Part shown: piece after piece, positions 44,557 through 55,317 of the stretch | Numbering within the stretch: position 1 is the first letter of the stretch | How the letters are laid out: every line of letters starts with the position of its first letter | Source of the DNA: Azolla caroliniana | Taxonomy: Eukaryota > Polypodiophyta | Reading direction: 5' to 3' | Length of the DNA stretch: 64,000 nt | Assembly (NCBI GenBank): GCA_043228905.1 | Contig: JBHGNT010000006.1 | Location: 9,982,001 to 10,046,000 of the forward strand | Notes under the pieces: model-generated | The model's database searches: none | What the model was told of the DNA's origin: nothing | What the model saw: the letters and a program-made list of their open reading frames with translations, nothing else | Made by a program: the position numbers and the translations under genes

Positions 44557-46037
44557 TGTGTAGATTCTGGCATCTAATCATATGATAGGACATGCAAATT
44601 GGTTTGAAAGTTTAAGAGAGCCAGAGATTCCTAGTTATGTACAAACAGGTGATAACACCACTCATACAATCGAGCATGTTGGGAATATCCTATTGTGGGA
44701 AGAAAAAGGAAAAACAAAGTATATGCTGAACGTGATGCATTTCCAAACCTTGCAAAAAATCTGATTTCTGTTGGACAGATAGTAGAGCAAGGAATGCAAG
44801 TTAAGTTTAAGCAAAGTGGATGCTTTATAGAGAAACAGGTAAAGCTTATTGCAAAAGGAAAACGACAAGGAAGAATGTTTGTGTTAGATGTGGATATGCC
44901 TAAAAAGATTACAGCCATGTTTGCAGAAGGAATGAGTGTAATCTCAGATGTGGAAATGTGGCATAAATGAATCAATCACATAAGTAAGCAAACCTTGAAA
45001 AATATGTTGAGGAAAAATGCAGTGGTGGGATTGCCTAAGTTGAAAGATTGTGAGATGAACAAAATATGTGAAGCATGTCAATATGGAAAGCAAAACAGGT
45101 TACCTTTCCCTCATGAAAGACATGTAAGCAAAAATTTGTTGGATTTGGTACATACAGATGTATGGGGACCAACAAAAAATGCATCAATTAGTGGATGTAA
45201 GTTTTATGTAACATTTATTGATGATTGCTCAAGGAAAACATAGGTTTACTTCATGAAAGACAAGTGAAGTATTGATTGCTTTCGTAAGTTCTTATGCATG
45301 GTAGAAACACAAGCTGGAACTAGAATTAAATGTTTAAGATCTGATGGAGGAGAATATTTTTCAAAGGAATTTTCTGATTTTTTATGTAATCAAGGAATAA
45401 GGACACAATTTACATGTAGATATACTCCACAGCAAAATGGAGTTGCTGAGAGGAAAAACAGAACTCTGGTGAACATAGTAAGAGCCATGATGACTGAAAA
45501 ACATATGCCATTGTATTATTGGGCAGAAGTTGTAAACACAACAAACTTTATTTTAAATAGATGTATAACATCTGGAGTACATGAAGTAACTCCTGAAGAA
45601 TGTTTCTATGGAAGGAAACCTAGTTTAGGACACTTAAAAGTGTTTGGATGCCTTGCCTATGTCCATGTACCTGTTGAAGTAAGAAGTAAGTTTGATCCAA
45701 AAGCTGAAAAATGTGTTCTTGTTGGATATTCAAAGGAGCAAAAAGGGTATAGATGCTATAACCCATTAACAATAATGATTGTGGTAAGGCGTGATGTAAT
45801 ATTTGATGAGTTGGGTAGCTGGTACAGCCCAAAAGGAAATGTAGAAACTGATGAAGACAGAGAAAAATCTAAAAATGGAAGAGATTGCCATGGAAATGGA
45901 AGCAATGTTGGACAACAAAGTTCAACATCGATAGCATGTACTGGATTATCTGGAAGCTCAGGTAGTAAATCTGAATCTAATGCTTGCAGTGGAAAAAATG
46001 CAAGACACAAAAAATATGATGATAGAAAGGGAAAACA
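44557..46037 (+). pseudogene. Copia C protease and integrase
   Basis: The protease motif is broken: after D-S-G the frame shifts and NHM-like sequence (MIGHANWF) follows in another frame. GAG-pre-integrase: CEACQYGKQNRLPF. Integrase core: HTDVWGP, FYVTFIDDCS, CLRSDGGEYFSKEF and TPQQNGVAERKN (catalytic residues visible). YYWAEVV and HLKVFGCLAYVHVP follow. Stops near 44968 (TGA), 45241 (TAG) and 45265, and further frame breaks around 44690 and 45270. The open frame runs into element B at 46037. Confidence 0.85.
46033..46037. other. Target-site duplication AAACA (left) of copia B
   Basis: AAACA here and at 50881-50885 flank element B. Joining them restores the continuity of the copia C reading frame. 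Confidence 0.88.
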
Positions 46038-46094
46038 TGTTGGGAGATAGGTCCAGTTCCCGTGTTGAGCATAAGGAACGACCAGTTCCCGTCA
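46038..46094 (+). repeat. 5' LTR of copia B, internally deleted (57 bp)
   Basis: The first 17 bases and the last about 30 bases match the two ends of the 3' LTR; the rest (about 640 bases, including the promoter) is missing. AGTTCCCGT strings sit at the deletion junctions, suggesting slippage or short-homology repair. Confidence 0.75.
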
Positions 46095-46096
46095 AG

Positions 46097-46106
46097 TGGT
46101 ATCAGA
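46097..46106 (+). promoter_or_regulatory. Primer-binding site of copia B
   Basis: TGGTATCAGA, two bases after the 5' LTR. Confidence 0.85.
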
Positions 46107-46123
46107 TCGAAACGACACAGAAA

Positions 46124-49100
46124 ATGGACGAATCGTTTGGCGGCATGTTCAAGCTCACCGGCTCCAACTATTCAGTGTGGAAATCGAAGATGAGGGACAT
46201 GCTCGTGGTTAAAGACCTCTGGCTGCCGGTTCAGTTCGGGGACAAGAGACCGGACAAAATCGACGCCGCGATATGGGAGGTGATGCACATGAAGACAACG
46301 GCGTACATACGGTGCTTCATCGACATGAGCCTGTACAACAATTTCAATGAAGAGAGCAAGGCTCATGAGCTCTGGGAGAAGATCGACATAATGTTTCAAA
46401 ACAAAAATGTTGTTAATCAGGTTTTGGTATTCCGGAAGCTAGTAAGACTCCGGTACCAAGATGGCTCCAGCATGGCGGAGCACATGAATGCCTTCCAAGG
46501 GCTGATCCACCAGGCAACTTCATTGGAAGTACCTCTCGCCGATGAGGTACTAGCGCTACTCCTGCTCGGTTCCCTCCCGGATAGCTGGGAGACGTTGGTT
46601 GTCACTTTGGGCAACGCCGGGCCGGAAGGAAAACGGTTATCCCTAGCAAGAGTAAAGTCGAGCTTGCAAGAAGAGGAGGCACATCGAAAAGATAAAGATA
46701 CGAGCTCCGACTCCAAAGCGCTCCTTACCGAATCGGAACGTGGAAGACATAGAAACCGTAGTCCCCAGAACCGGGAGAAGTCGGGGACACGGTCAAAGTC
46801 AAGGGGGAGGCCCACTTGCTTCTATTGTGGCAAGTCGGGACACTTCCAAAAGAAATGTCGGCATTTTCGAAAAGATAAGGAGACCGACGGTACCGATTCG
46901 AAGCGGACCCCGGACGGGAACGGTAAAGACCGGAGGGGGCCGGACCGGAAGGGAACGACGGCAATCGCGGCAAGTGAAGAAGAGTTGATGCTCATCACCG
47001 AGGAGAGTGAGATAAACCTTGCCGGCGACGAGATGACCTGGGTGGTAGACTCCGGAGCATCGTTCCACCTTACCCCGGACCGGAAATGCTTCTCATCCTA
47101 CTCAGCCGGTGATCACGGCTGTGTCCGGATGGGGAATGAAGGAACATACCGGATTGTCGGCATAGGAGACGTGTGGCTGTCAACACCAACCGGATGCAAG
47201 TTGCTGCTGAAGGATGTCCGACACGTTCCGGAGGTTCGTCTGAACCTGATATCAGCCGGTCGGCTAGATGATGAGGGCTACACCGGTAGCATCCGGAACG
47301 GTGTCATGAAGTTCAGCAAAGGGAGCTTGATTGTGGCTCAGGCCCGGAAGATAAACACACTGTACCTGATGAATGCCCGGTTATGCCCGGAAGAAGTGAA
47401 CGTGGCATCCGACACTGCCGGTGAGCTGTGGCACAAGAGGCTGTGTCATATGAGCGAGAAGGGGATGAAGAGGCTTGCAGACGACAACCTCATTCCAGTG
47501 AAGAACGTGCACTTAGAGAAGTGCACTGATTGTCTGGCCGGTAAGCAGAACCGGACCTCTTTCCGACCAAGGCCACCGATGAGACGTAATGCACCACTGG
47601 AGTTGGTGCATACGGATGTGTGTCAATTAGACACGAAGTCACATGCCGGAGCGCAGTACTTCGTGACGTTCATAGATGACCACAGCCAGAAGTTGTGGGC
47701 CACACCGCTGAAGACGAAGGATCAGGTGCTATCCGTCTTCAAGGAGCTCCACGCGAGAGTGGAAAGAGAAACCGGCCAGAAGCTGAAGGCGGTTCGAGCA
47801 GATAACGGAGGAGAATACCGAGGGCAGTTCGAGGAGCACTGCCGCTCGAAGGGAATCCGGCTCGAATTTACCGTGCCGATGACACCGGAACTAAACAGAC
47901 TGGCCGAGAGGATGAACCGGACCATAATGGAGAGGGTCCGGAGTATGCTAGCGCATGCAAAACTACCCAAGAAGTTTTGGGCTGAGGCACTGTCGACGGC
48001 GACATATGTGATAAACAGATCACCCTCAGTACCCTTGGACGGAGACACGCCACAAAGAGTATGGACCGGTAAGGAAGTGTCCTACCGGCATCTGAAGGTG
48101 TTCGGGTGTCTCGCGTACGTGCATGTAGCTAAGGACCGGAGAGGAAAGTTAGATCCAAAGACCCGGCCATGCATATTCCTCAGTTATGGTGACGATGAGT
48201 TTGGCTACCGAGTGTGGGACCTGGTCGACAAGAAGGTATTCCGGAGTCGAGATATTATCTTCATGGAGGACAAGACGCTCGCCGACTGGGAGTCGGAGAA
48301 GAAGACAATGAACTCCGAGTCGACTGGTAAGGATCGACTCTACGATGAGCAGACCCAACCGGCAAGAGACCGGTTAGCACTCGAGGGACCAGCCGGTTAC
48401 GGTGAGGATACCGAACAGGCTGAAGAAGAAGTAGTGGAAGCTGAAACGGGAACCGGCCAAGACCCCGAATCAGATTCGGATGAAGAGCAAATAGAGGAGT
48501 CGATTACCGAAGCCTAGAGACAGAGATATCCTCTCAGAGAGAGAAGGGGCCCCCGGAGATATCCAGATGCAGAGCAGGTTCTGCTGACCGATGAGGGGGA
48601 GCCGGAAAGCTTCGAAGAAGCGAAGGAAGACACCCACAGCCGAAAATGGTTAAGTGCCATGCAGGATGAGATGGATTCCCTGCATGAGAACCATACGTAC
48701 GAATTGGTGGAGTTGCCGAAAGGAAAGCGGGCACTCCGAAACAAGTGGGTGTACAAGTTGAAACCGGGAGATGCCGGCATCCCCCCGAGATACAAAGCCA
48801 GGATCGTGGTGAAGGGGTTCCACCAGAAGAAGGGCGTGGACTTCGACGAGATATTTGCCCCGGTAGTAAAGATGACCTCCATCCGGACGGTGCTGAGTAT
48901 AGCGGCAAGCATGGACCTCGAGGTAGAGCAGCTAGACGTGAAGATGGCATTCCTTCACGGCGACCTCGAAGAGGAGATCTATATGCAGCAACCGGAAGGA
49001 TTCGTGGAGAAAGGGAAGGAGCACTTGGTTTGCCGGTTGAAGAAGAGCCTCTACGGGTTAAAGCAGGCCCCCCGGCAATGGTACCGGAAGTTCGATTCCT

Positions 49101-50170
49101 TCATGGCCGATCAAGGGTACCACAAGACGCAGGCCGACCACTGCGTGTTTGTGAAGAAGTTCGAAGGAGGTGACTTCCTGATACTCCTTCTGTATGTGGA
49201 CGACATGTTGATCGCCGGACGTGACCAAGTCAAAATACGGATGCTGAAGAAGGCTCTCAACCGGACCTTCTCAATGAAAGACTTGGGTCCGGCAAGATAG
49301 ATGTTGGGGATGCACATCATTCGGGACCGGTCAAAGAAGCAATTATGGTTGTCATAGGAGAAGTACGTGACAAAGGTGCTTCACCGGTTTAACATATCAG
49401 ATGCGAAACCGGTCGGATCGACACTTCCGGCAAACTGCAGGCTATCCGGTAAGCAAAGCCCGAAGACGAAAGCAGAGAAGGCGGATATGATGAAGATTCC
49501 ATATGCCTCTACCGTCGGGAGCTTGATGTACGCAATGGTGTGTACCCGACCGGATATAGGATACGCAGTCGGAGTGGTGAGCCGGTTCATGAGCAATCCC
49601 GGCAAGGAGCACTAGAACGCGGTCAAATGGATACTCCGGTATTTGAAGGGCACTTCAAATATGTGTCTCCGATTTGGCTCCGGAAAACCTCAACTTGATG
49701 GTTTTACCGATTCGGACATGTCGGCTGATGTGGATACCAGCCGGTCTACATCCGGGTATGTAATGACATATGCAGGGGGAGCTGTTTCGTGGCAGTCGAG
49801 GCTGCAGAAGACGGTTGCATTGTCAACCACGGAGCCGGAGTACATGGCGGCTGTGGAAGTCGGCAGGGAAATCTTATGGATGAAGGACTTCATCGGAGAG
49901 CTCGGTATTGGGCAAGATGAATACCGACTCTATTGCGATAGTCAAAGTGTCATCCACCTTGCTAAGAATACGGCCTACCACTCCCGGACGAAGCATATCC
50001 AGCGAAGGTATCACTGGATCCGGGAAAGAGTAGATGACCAAGAGTTCGCACTGTCGAAGATCCACATGGCCGAGAACGGGTCAGATATGCTGACCAAAGT
50101 GCTGATACCCGACAAGCTGGATGCATGCCGGAAGAGAATCGGACTGGTAAGACACCCCATGCCGGAGTGA
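46124..50170 (+). pseudogene. Copia B gag-pol polyprotein with four TAG stops
   Basis: One frame throughout. Gag (46124 to about 46960) ends with CFYCGKSGHFQKKC, an intact C-x2-C-x4-H-x4-C knuckle. Protease: WVVDSGASFHL near 47040. Pre-integrase: CTDCLAGKQNRTSF. Integrase: HTDVCQ, TFIDDHSQKLW, RADNGGEY and a Glu-containing NRLAERMN. RT: KARIVVKGFHQKKG, LDVKMAFLHGDLEEEIYM and LLLYVDDMLIAG. RNase H: SRSTSGYVMTYAGG, STTEPEYMA and DSQSVIHLAKN. Stops at 48515, 49298, about 49357 and 49613 are all TAG; expected codons are CAG (three) and TGG (one). The usual T-E-A-E-Y motif reads T-E-P-E-Y. Confidence 0.92.
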
Positions 50171-50180
50171 AGGGGGAGTT
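50168..50180 (+). promoter_or_regulatory. Polypurine tract of copia B
   Basis: TGAAGGGGGAGTT directly before the 3' LTR; primes plus-strand synthesis. Confidence 0.8.
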
Positions 50181-50880
50181 TGTTGGGAGATAGGTCCCTC
50201 CGGATGGGAAGGGAGAAGAACAGTGCCGATGAACAAGCTCGGCCGAGACCGAAACCGTATGAGGAGTACCCGGCTACGGAGAGCCAGATGATACAGACCC
50301 GGTGAAGACCGGATGAGGAGTACCCGGCTACGGAGAGCCGGATGATACAGACCCGGTGAAGACCGGATGAGGAGTACTCGGCTACGGAGAACCGGATGGT
50401 GCAGACCCGGTGAAGACCGGATGAAGAGACATATTCGTAAATATGTTTCTGAGAGTCCATCGAGGCTATATTTGTAAATAGCCGAAAAGTCATATTAGTA
50501 TAAATATGACTTAGGGCAAACTTTTGTAGGGTTGTCATTTTCTGTTTTGCACGAGATTAGAGCGCGCAACAGTGTACAGAGAGAGAGAGAGAGAGAGAAA
50601 GAGGTCGCTACCTCTGTTGTAACCGCCGTCTGTGGCGAAGATCGTGAGCACGAGGTCGTTGCCTCCGTGAACTCACTATTTGTACATTCCAACATAGTGA
50701 TAGTTTGCAGCCTGTGGGCTGCCATGGTTTTTCCCTTAGTTTGGGTTTTCCACGTAAACATCTTGTGTACCTTTTTTTTTCTCTCCTTTGTGTCGTGCAT
50801 TTAGTTCCCGTTTTTCTGTGTATGATTCTAAGCTCGGTTGTGGCCGAGCGTTGAGCATAAGGAACGACCAGTTCCCGTCA
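50181..50880 (+). repeat. 3' LTR of copia B
   Basis: 700 bases, TGTTGGGAG to CCCGTCA. Contains tandem units of about 46 bases (CGGATGAGGAGTACCCGGCT type, about 50265-50420) and (GA)n at 50577-50600. Partly similar to the LTRs of element A. Confidence 0.88.
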
Positions 50881-50885
50881 AAACA
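50881..50885. other. Target-site duplication AAACA (right) of copia B
   Basis: Matches 46033-46037. Confidence 0.88.
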
Positions 50886-52358
50886 GAAGATGCCAGAATA
50901 TGAAATGCTTGATGATGGATCTAGAAACATGGAAGATGTAGATTCAGATACATCATTGGATGATGAGCTTGGTATACAATCCTTGAAAATCCCTGGTATG
51001 GAAAAAACAATGAAAGATGCAAATCAAAAACTGAGAAGATCAGATAGAGAGAAAAACATTGTCAAAAGATTTGGTTATGACACATATATGGCTATGCATT
51101 ATGCATACATGTCTAAAGTGGTACAAATCCCTAATCCAAATAGTTTTGATGAAGCAAAATCTGATAAGAAATGGGTGAATGCAATGCAAGAAGAAATAGA
51201 TGCATTGGCTAAAAACAGAACATGGGATTTGGTGAAGTTACCGAAAGAAAAAAATGTTGTAGGTTGCAAATGGGTCTACAAAACAAAGCATGATTCAAAT
51301 GGAAATGTTAGTAGACATAAAGCAAGACTTGTTGCAAAGGGATATGCCCAAATGCAAGGAATTGATTATGATGAAACATTTGCACCGGTTGTAAAGATGG
51401 CAACATTGAGGACACTACTTGCTGCAAGTGTAGCCCAAAGATGGGGTTTGCACCATATGGATGTAAAAAATGCTTTTTTACATGGTAACTTGGAAGAAGA
51501 AGTGTATATGTGTCAACCACCAGGTTTTGAAGATAAGAAGCATCCAGAATATGTATGTAGGCTGAAAAAGGCACTCTATGGACTGAAACAAGCACCGAGA
51601 GCATGGCATAAAGAACTTTCAGAATCTCTGAAAAAAATTGCCTTCAAAATGTCAAAAGTTGATCCATCACTATATGTAAAGAAGATAAATGATTGCATTG
51701 TTGTTATCCTGATTTATGTTGATGATTTAATCATCGGAGGTGATTCTATGGATGAAATAAGGAAGCTGGAAAAAAATCTCGAAATGCAATTTCATATGAA
51801 AGACTTGGGAGAGTTGAGATACTTTCTCGGTATTGAGATGATCAGATCTGAAAGTGGTATATATATGTTGCAAAAACAGTATGCAACAACTATGTTGATG
51901 AAGTATGGTATGCTTGGATGCAAACCTATTGGTGTACCACTAGATAAGAACTGCAAATTGAGGGCTGATTTGGGAGCCAAAATAGAAGATGTAAACATGT
52001 ACAGGTCTATGGTGGACAACCTCATATATTTGACTATAACAAGACTTGACTTGAGTTATGTTGTTGGATTAGTCAGCTAGTTTATGCAATAGCCAACAAA
52101 GCCACATTTGGACTGCATTAGAAGAATCTTGAGGTATGTAAAAGCTACTCAGAACTATGGACTGTTTTACAGGCCTGATCTGGACATAAAGCTAGAAGGA
52201 TATACAAATGTTGATTGGGCTGGAAGCCAAACTGACAGAAGATCCACATGTGGATATATTTTTACATTGGGAAGTGCAATTATTTCATGGAGTAGCAAGA
52301 AACAAGCTACGGTTGCATTATCAAGTATTGAAGCTGAATATAGAGGAGCTGCAAACAA
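50886..52358 (+). pseudogene. Copia C RT and RNase H (continuation)
   Basis: After element B the frame resumes with MPEYEMLDDG, then the RT: GCKWVYKTKHDSNG, RLVAKGYAQMQG, MDVKNAFLHGNLEEEVYM, YGLKQAPRAW and VILIYVDDLIIGG (both Asp present). DLSYVVGLVS ends at a TAG (52078). The RNase H continues with GYTNVDWAGSQTDRRSTCGY and LSSIEAEYRGAA, then is cut at about 52358. Only the N-terminal half of RNase H remains. Confidence 0.88.
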
Positions 52359-52359
52359 G

Positions 52360-52685
52360 AATACTAGATTGATGTGTCAGTGATTGGTGTTGAATCCCTT
52401 GAAAGGGACCAAGAAGGTTGCAAGTATTTATACTCTATGTTGAAGTACATGCATTAGAATATTTTGAAAAATATTCTAGAACCTTCTAGAACCTTGGAAC
52501 TTTCTAGAACTTTGTAGATGTCTAGAGAGTATACCTAGATCATGTACATCTTATACAATGATATGTAGATCAAATATATCTTTTACAATGCTCATATGAA
52601 GATGGTTGAGCATGGTGTATTGTTCATGTGAGGTTGTAAGTTCAATCCTCACCAACTATATATTTTATGTCATTGTATTGTGACA
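52360..52685 (-). repeat. Second, truncated copy of the 41803-42258 LTR
   Basis: From GAATACTAGATTGATGTGTC it parallels 41936 onward (GAATACTAGATTGATTTGTC), through TTTATACT, ACATGCATTAGAATATTTTG and TTCTAGAACCTTCTAGAACC, to the end TTGTGACA. The left part is missing at the junction with copia C. Confidence 0.65.
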
Positions 52686-53216
52686 AGAAGAGCCGGTCGA
52701 GAAGGTCGAGATGCATGGAATCGGGCGGGTCGTGGAAAGCGGGATTGGACGGTTCGAGCAAGGGGAGCAAGGTGGGAAGATGATAGGAGCCTGAGAAAAG
52801 GACCAGCAGACATTGACACCACGATCCGACCTCAAGTTGAGCTTGAGGGGGAGTGTTGACCGGACACACTCAACCAGATCCGAATTGAAGTTCAGAACGG
52901 AGAATCGGATCGATATCTGGAACCAAGAGCCGGATCATATTGTAACCAGTGGGTTGTTAGAGGCCTACAGTCCTAGCCTAGTACATAGGCATATTTCTTG
53001 GAGTTAGTGTCAATCGCTCTTATGAGCATTGAAGTACATGTCAGTACTTCTGTCAATCCTTTTAAGGACTTGTATAAAAGTGCCCTCTGAGCACATTGTA
53101 TGTACAAAGTGATATTTTGAAATTGAGTTTATGGTGTTCTGCTCTCTCGGTCTCTCCCATGTACTCTTTGTGTGATTGGAAGCTTCCATTAAACCTGTGT
53201 ATATTTTCTGTTAACA
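52686..53216 (+). mobile_element. 3' end and LTR of another copia element (E)
   Basis: A polypurine tract, GAGCTTGAGGGGGAG (52839-52853), is followed by an LTR-like segment 52854-53216 from TGTTGACCGG to CTGTTAACA, with a TATA box (TATAAAAG, about 53072). The 168 bases upstream have no readable pol. No 5' part is in the window. Confidence 0.65.
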
Positions 53217-53563
53217 TTCGGTGAAGTCGGTCAGGTCTTAAAGCTTCCGCACGTAATTCTTTTCACATCCAAAGGCAAATCAAAGAGACAATGAACTTCA
53301 TAGACGAACCACACAATACATATCATAGAGAAGGTGTGTTGAGTCGTTGATGCTCACATTGTTGTTGTACTTGGTCAAACAATATATCCAAGGATACTGC
53401 TACAAAACATTTATTAGAAAAACATCTTATTACTAATGTATCTCGACCACATGAATCAAATATTATGAATCCAACGTTTTTGATCCAATATCTTTTCTTC
53501 CTTTCTTTTTTTCCAAAAAAGATCCAGTATCTTTTAGATACTTTTAAGCTATTAATATTGTGT
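53217..53563. other. Anonymous DNA between element E and the miniature gypsy
   Basis: Short minus-strand open frame (53598-53323) without recognisable domains. Nothing else seen. Confidence 0.4.
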
Positions 53564-53706
53564 TGTGCATGCATTCCTTTGTGCCACCCTTTTAGCACAC
53601 CCTTTTTAGCTAAGCCAACCCAAATGGGTACCTTTGTATCAACTACAAATTGGTAAGATGTAAGAAGTTAACTAGGGTGGTTTTGATCTCTTATGTGCAT
53701 TTCACA
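53564..53706 (+). repeat. Left LTR of the miniature gypsy
   Basis: 143 bases, nearly identical to 54616-54759 (for example CCACCCTTTTAGCACACCCT and CCTTTGTATCAACTACAAAT). Confidence 0.75.
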
Positions 53707-53826
53707 TATTGGTTGAGATGACGGGCACTAGTCCCCCACGTCCAAGTATCCACCTCTTCCCCCTCACCTTAGGTTGCCCACTAACTTCTTGTCCCACGAG
53801 TTTCTCTGATCCCCTTCCTACACGAT

Positions 53827-54235
53827 AGCCCTCCTGTCCCCCACCTCAGCCAAGTCCATGTGGCCCTCAGTCCATAGAAGCGATTGATCTTTATCCACCT
53901 ATAGCCCTCTTGTCCCCCACCTCAGCCAAGTCTAGGTGGCCCTCAGTTCACGGGAGCAATTGATCTCTATCTACATATAGCCCTCCTATCCCCCACCTCA
54001 GCCAAGTCCAGGTGGCCCTCAGTCCACAGAAACAATTGATCTTTATCCGCCGATTGCTATCTCGTACACAATAGCCCTCCTGTCCCCCACCTCAGCCAAG
54101 TCTAGGTGACCCTTAGTCCACATGAGCGATTGATCTCTATCCTCCTATAGCCCTATTGTCCCCCACCTCTGCCAAGTCCAGGTGGCCCTCAGTCCACAGG
54201 AGGGATGGATCTCTATCCGCCAATTGCTAGCTAGT
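53827..54235. repeat. Tandem repeat, unit about 75 bp, five copies
   Basis: TAGCCCTCCTGTCCCCCACC with following CCAAGTCCAGGTGGCCCTCAG and GATTGATCTCTATCC recurs at about 53827, 53902, 53977, 54070 and 54146. The third copy is longer by about 17 bases. Confidence 0.85.
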
Positions 54236-54261
54236 TTTTCGTCACTAGCCCTGTCCAACTA

Positions 54262-54612
54262 TCATCTGATCAAGGCTGCGAGTTCCACGAGGATGTCCTC
54301 CACATCATTCGAACTCAACTAGATGTCCAACAAGTGTTTATGTCCTCATACCATCGTCAGACCAATGGTGTCACCGAATGCCTCAAGAAGACCCTCAAGC
54401 AAGAGGTTGCCGCACGAATTAGCCCTTTTCGAGCACTTTATGGGCATGATCCTCACCTCCCACTAGAATTGTCCATTGATGTCCATTCAAAACCTGCCAC
54501 CATGGATAATGGCACTTGGGAGCCCTATCTCCAACAGATGCTCCTACTCCTTCGACAAGCCAATGCTCCTATTCCTGCTCCTCAGTCTCTTGTTTCTCTC
54601 AGGGGGGAAATG
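54262..54612 (+). pseudogene. Gypsy integrase fragment
   Basis: Reads SDQGCEFHED (second catalytic Asp region), MSSYHRQTNGVTECLKKTL (catalytic Glu region) and then SPFRALYGHDPHLP (the P-F-x-A-L-Y-G motif that normally comes about 50 residues later), so an internal deletion has joined distant parts. The rest of pol is absent. It cannot be functional and marks the element as gypsy-derived. Confidence 0.75.
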
Positions 54613-54615
54613 TGG

Positions 54616-54759
54616 TGTGCATGTGTTCCTTTGTGCCACCCTTTTAGCACACCCTTTTTAGCTAACCCAACCCAAATGGGCACCTTTGTATCAACTACAA
54701 ATTGAGTAAGACATAAGAAGCTAACTAGGCTGGTTTTGATCTCTTATGTGCATTTCGCA
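54616..54759 (+). repeat. Right LTR of the miniature gypsy
   Basis: 144 bases; partner of 53564-53706. Confidence 0.75.
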
Positions 54760-54859
54760 ATATCTCGTACATTGGAGAAGAAAACTCATAGCTCTATAAC
54801 AAAATATATAATCACAAAAATATTACCTCTTGTGCATGTTAAGTCCTTAGGTTTTAAGC

Positions 54860-55317
54860 AATTCATGCATGATGTCTTACCAAGTTATGGGCTTACGTAA
54901 ACCCGTACATTAAAACGATCAATATGGCAAGTGTAAGTTATCATTTGTTAATTCGTTATGTTTGATTGGTGGTCAAATAGTAGTTTGAAAGGATTTTATC
55001 CAATGACATTACATTGGATATGTAGAGAATATGCTAAGACATTGTCTATGCTCATTGGTTTTTTTCATGTATTTCATGGTGATGGTGTAGGTAAGCGTGG
55101 TGATCAAGCTTTATTTATGCGTATGAAATCCTTTAGTATTTCTTCGCATATTTTATCCATAACATCAGATGGTGCTAGTGATGCTATTATGGCCTCAAAT
55201 GAGTTGGGTAGATTAATACATGATATGCATGCAAAGGTCTTTAGTCGTTTGCACGGATATCCACGCCTTGCGGGTTGGCTCGGGCAGGACCTCAAGGGTC
55301 TCGAACCAAAGAGGTGA
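54860..55317 (+). pseudogene. hAT-type transposase fragment
   Basis: Pieces read FKQFMHDVLPSYGL, then FDWWSNSSLKGFYPMTLHWI and LSMLIGFFHVFHGDGV, then ILSITSDGASDAIMASNEL. These resemble the order in plant hAT transposases of a D-x-W-x-S strand, a V-T-x-H-W-I strand, a hydrophobic F-F-x-V and an I-T-x-D-N/G-A-S strand. No BED finger or C-terminal dimerisation domain is present, and two stops fall before 54958. Reading stops making sense after about 55260. It could also be a domesticated relative, but the breaks argue against that. Confidence 0.5.

Larger units (their letters stand above)
46038..50880 (+). mobile_element. Ty1-copia element B, plus strand, nested in copia C
   Basis: Borders TGTTGGGAG and CCCGTCA, AAACA duplication, primer site, polypurine tract and one gag-pol reading frame (46124-50170) without frameshifts but with four TAG stops. 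The 3' LTR is 700 bases, while the 5' LTR is only 57 bases because its middle is deleted. Sister of element A; B is better preserved. Confidence 0.92.
43011..52358 (+). mobile_element. Ty1-copia element C, plus strand, 3' truncated and invaded by copia B
   Basis: 5' LTR 43011-43406, primer site at 43407, gag from 43542, then protease, integrase, RT and the start of RNase H. The ORF is interrupted at 46037 by element B (46038-50880) and resumes at 50886. The 3' end is lost in the RNase H at about 52358, where LTR sequence of another element begins. Several frameshifts and stops. Confidence 0.88.
53564..54759 (+). mobile_element. Miniature gypsy derivative with about 143-bp LTRs
   Basis: Direct repeats 53564-53706 and 54616-54759 (TGTGCATG ... 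TTTCRCA) flank about 0.9 kb. Inside are a tandem repeat of about 75 bases and a deleted gypsy integrase fragment, and an AGGGGGGAAA polypurine run lies just before the right repeat. This is a non-autonomous deletion derivative. A clear target duplication was not found. Confidence 0.7.

Noticed and set aside
48514-48950. Minus-strand ORFs over copia B RT
   Set aside because: Antisense of the gag-pol frame; no independent motifs.
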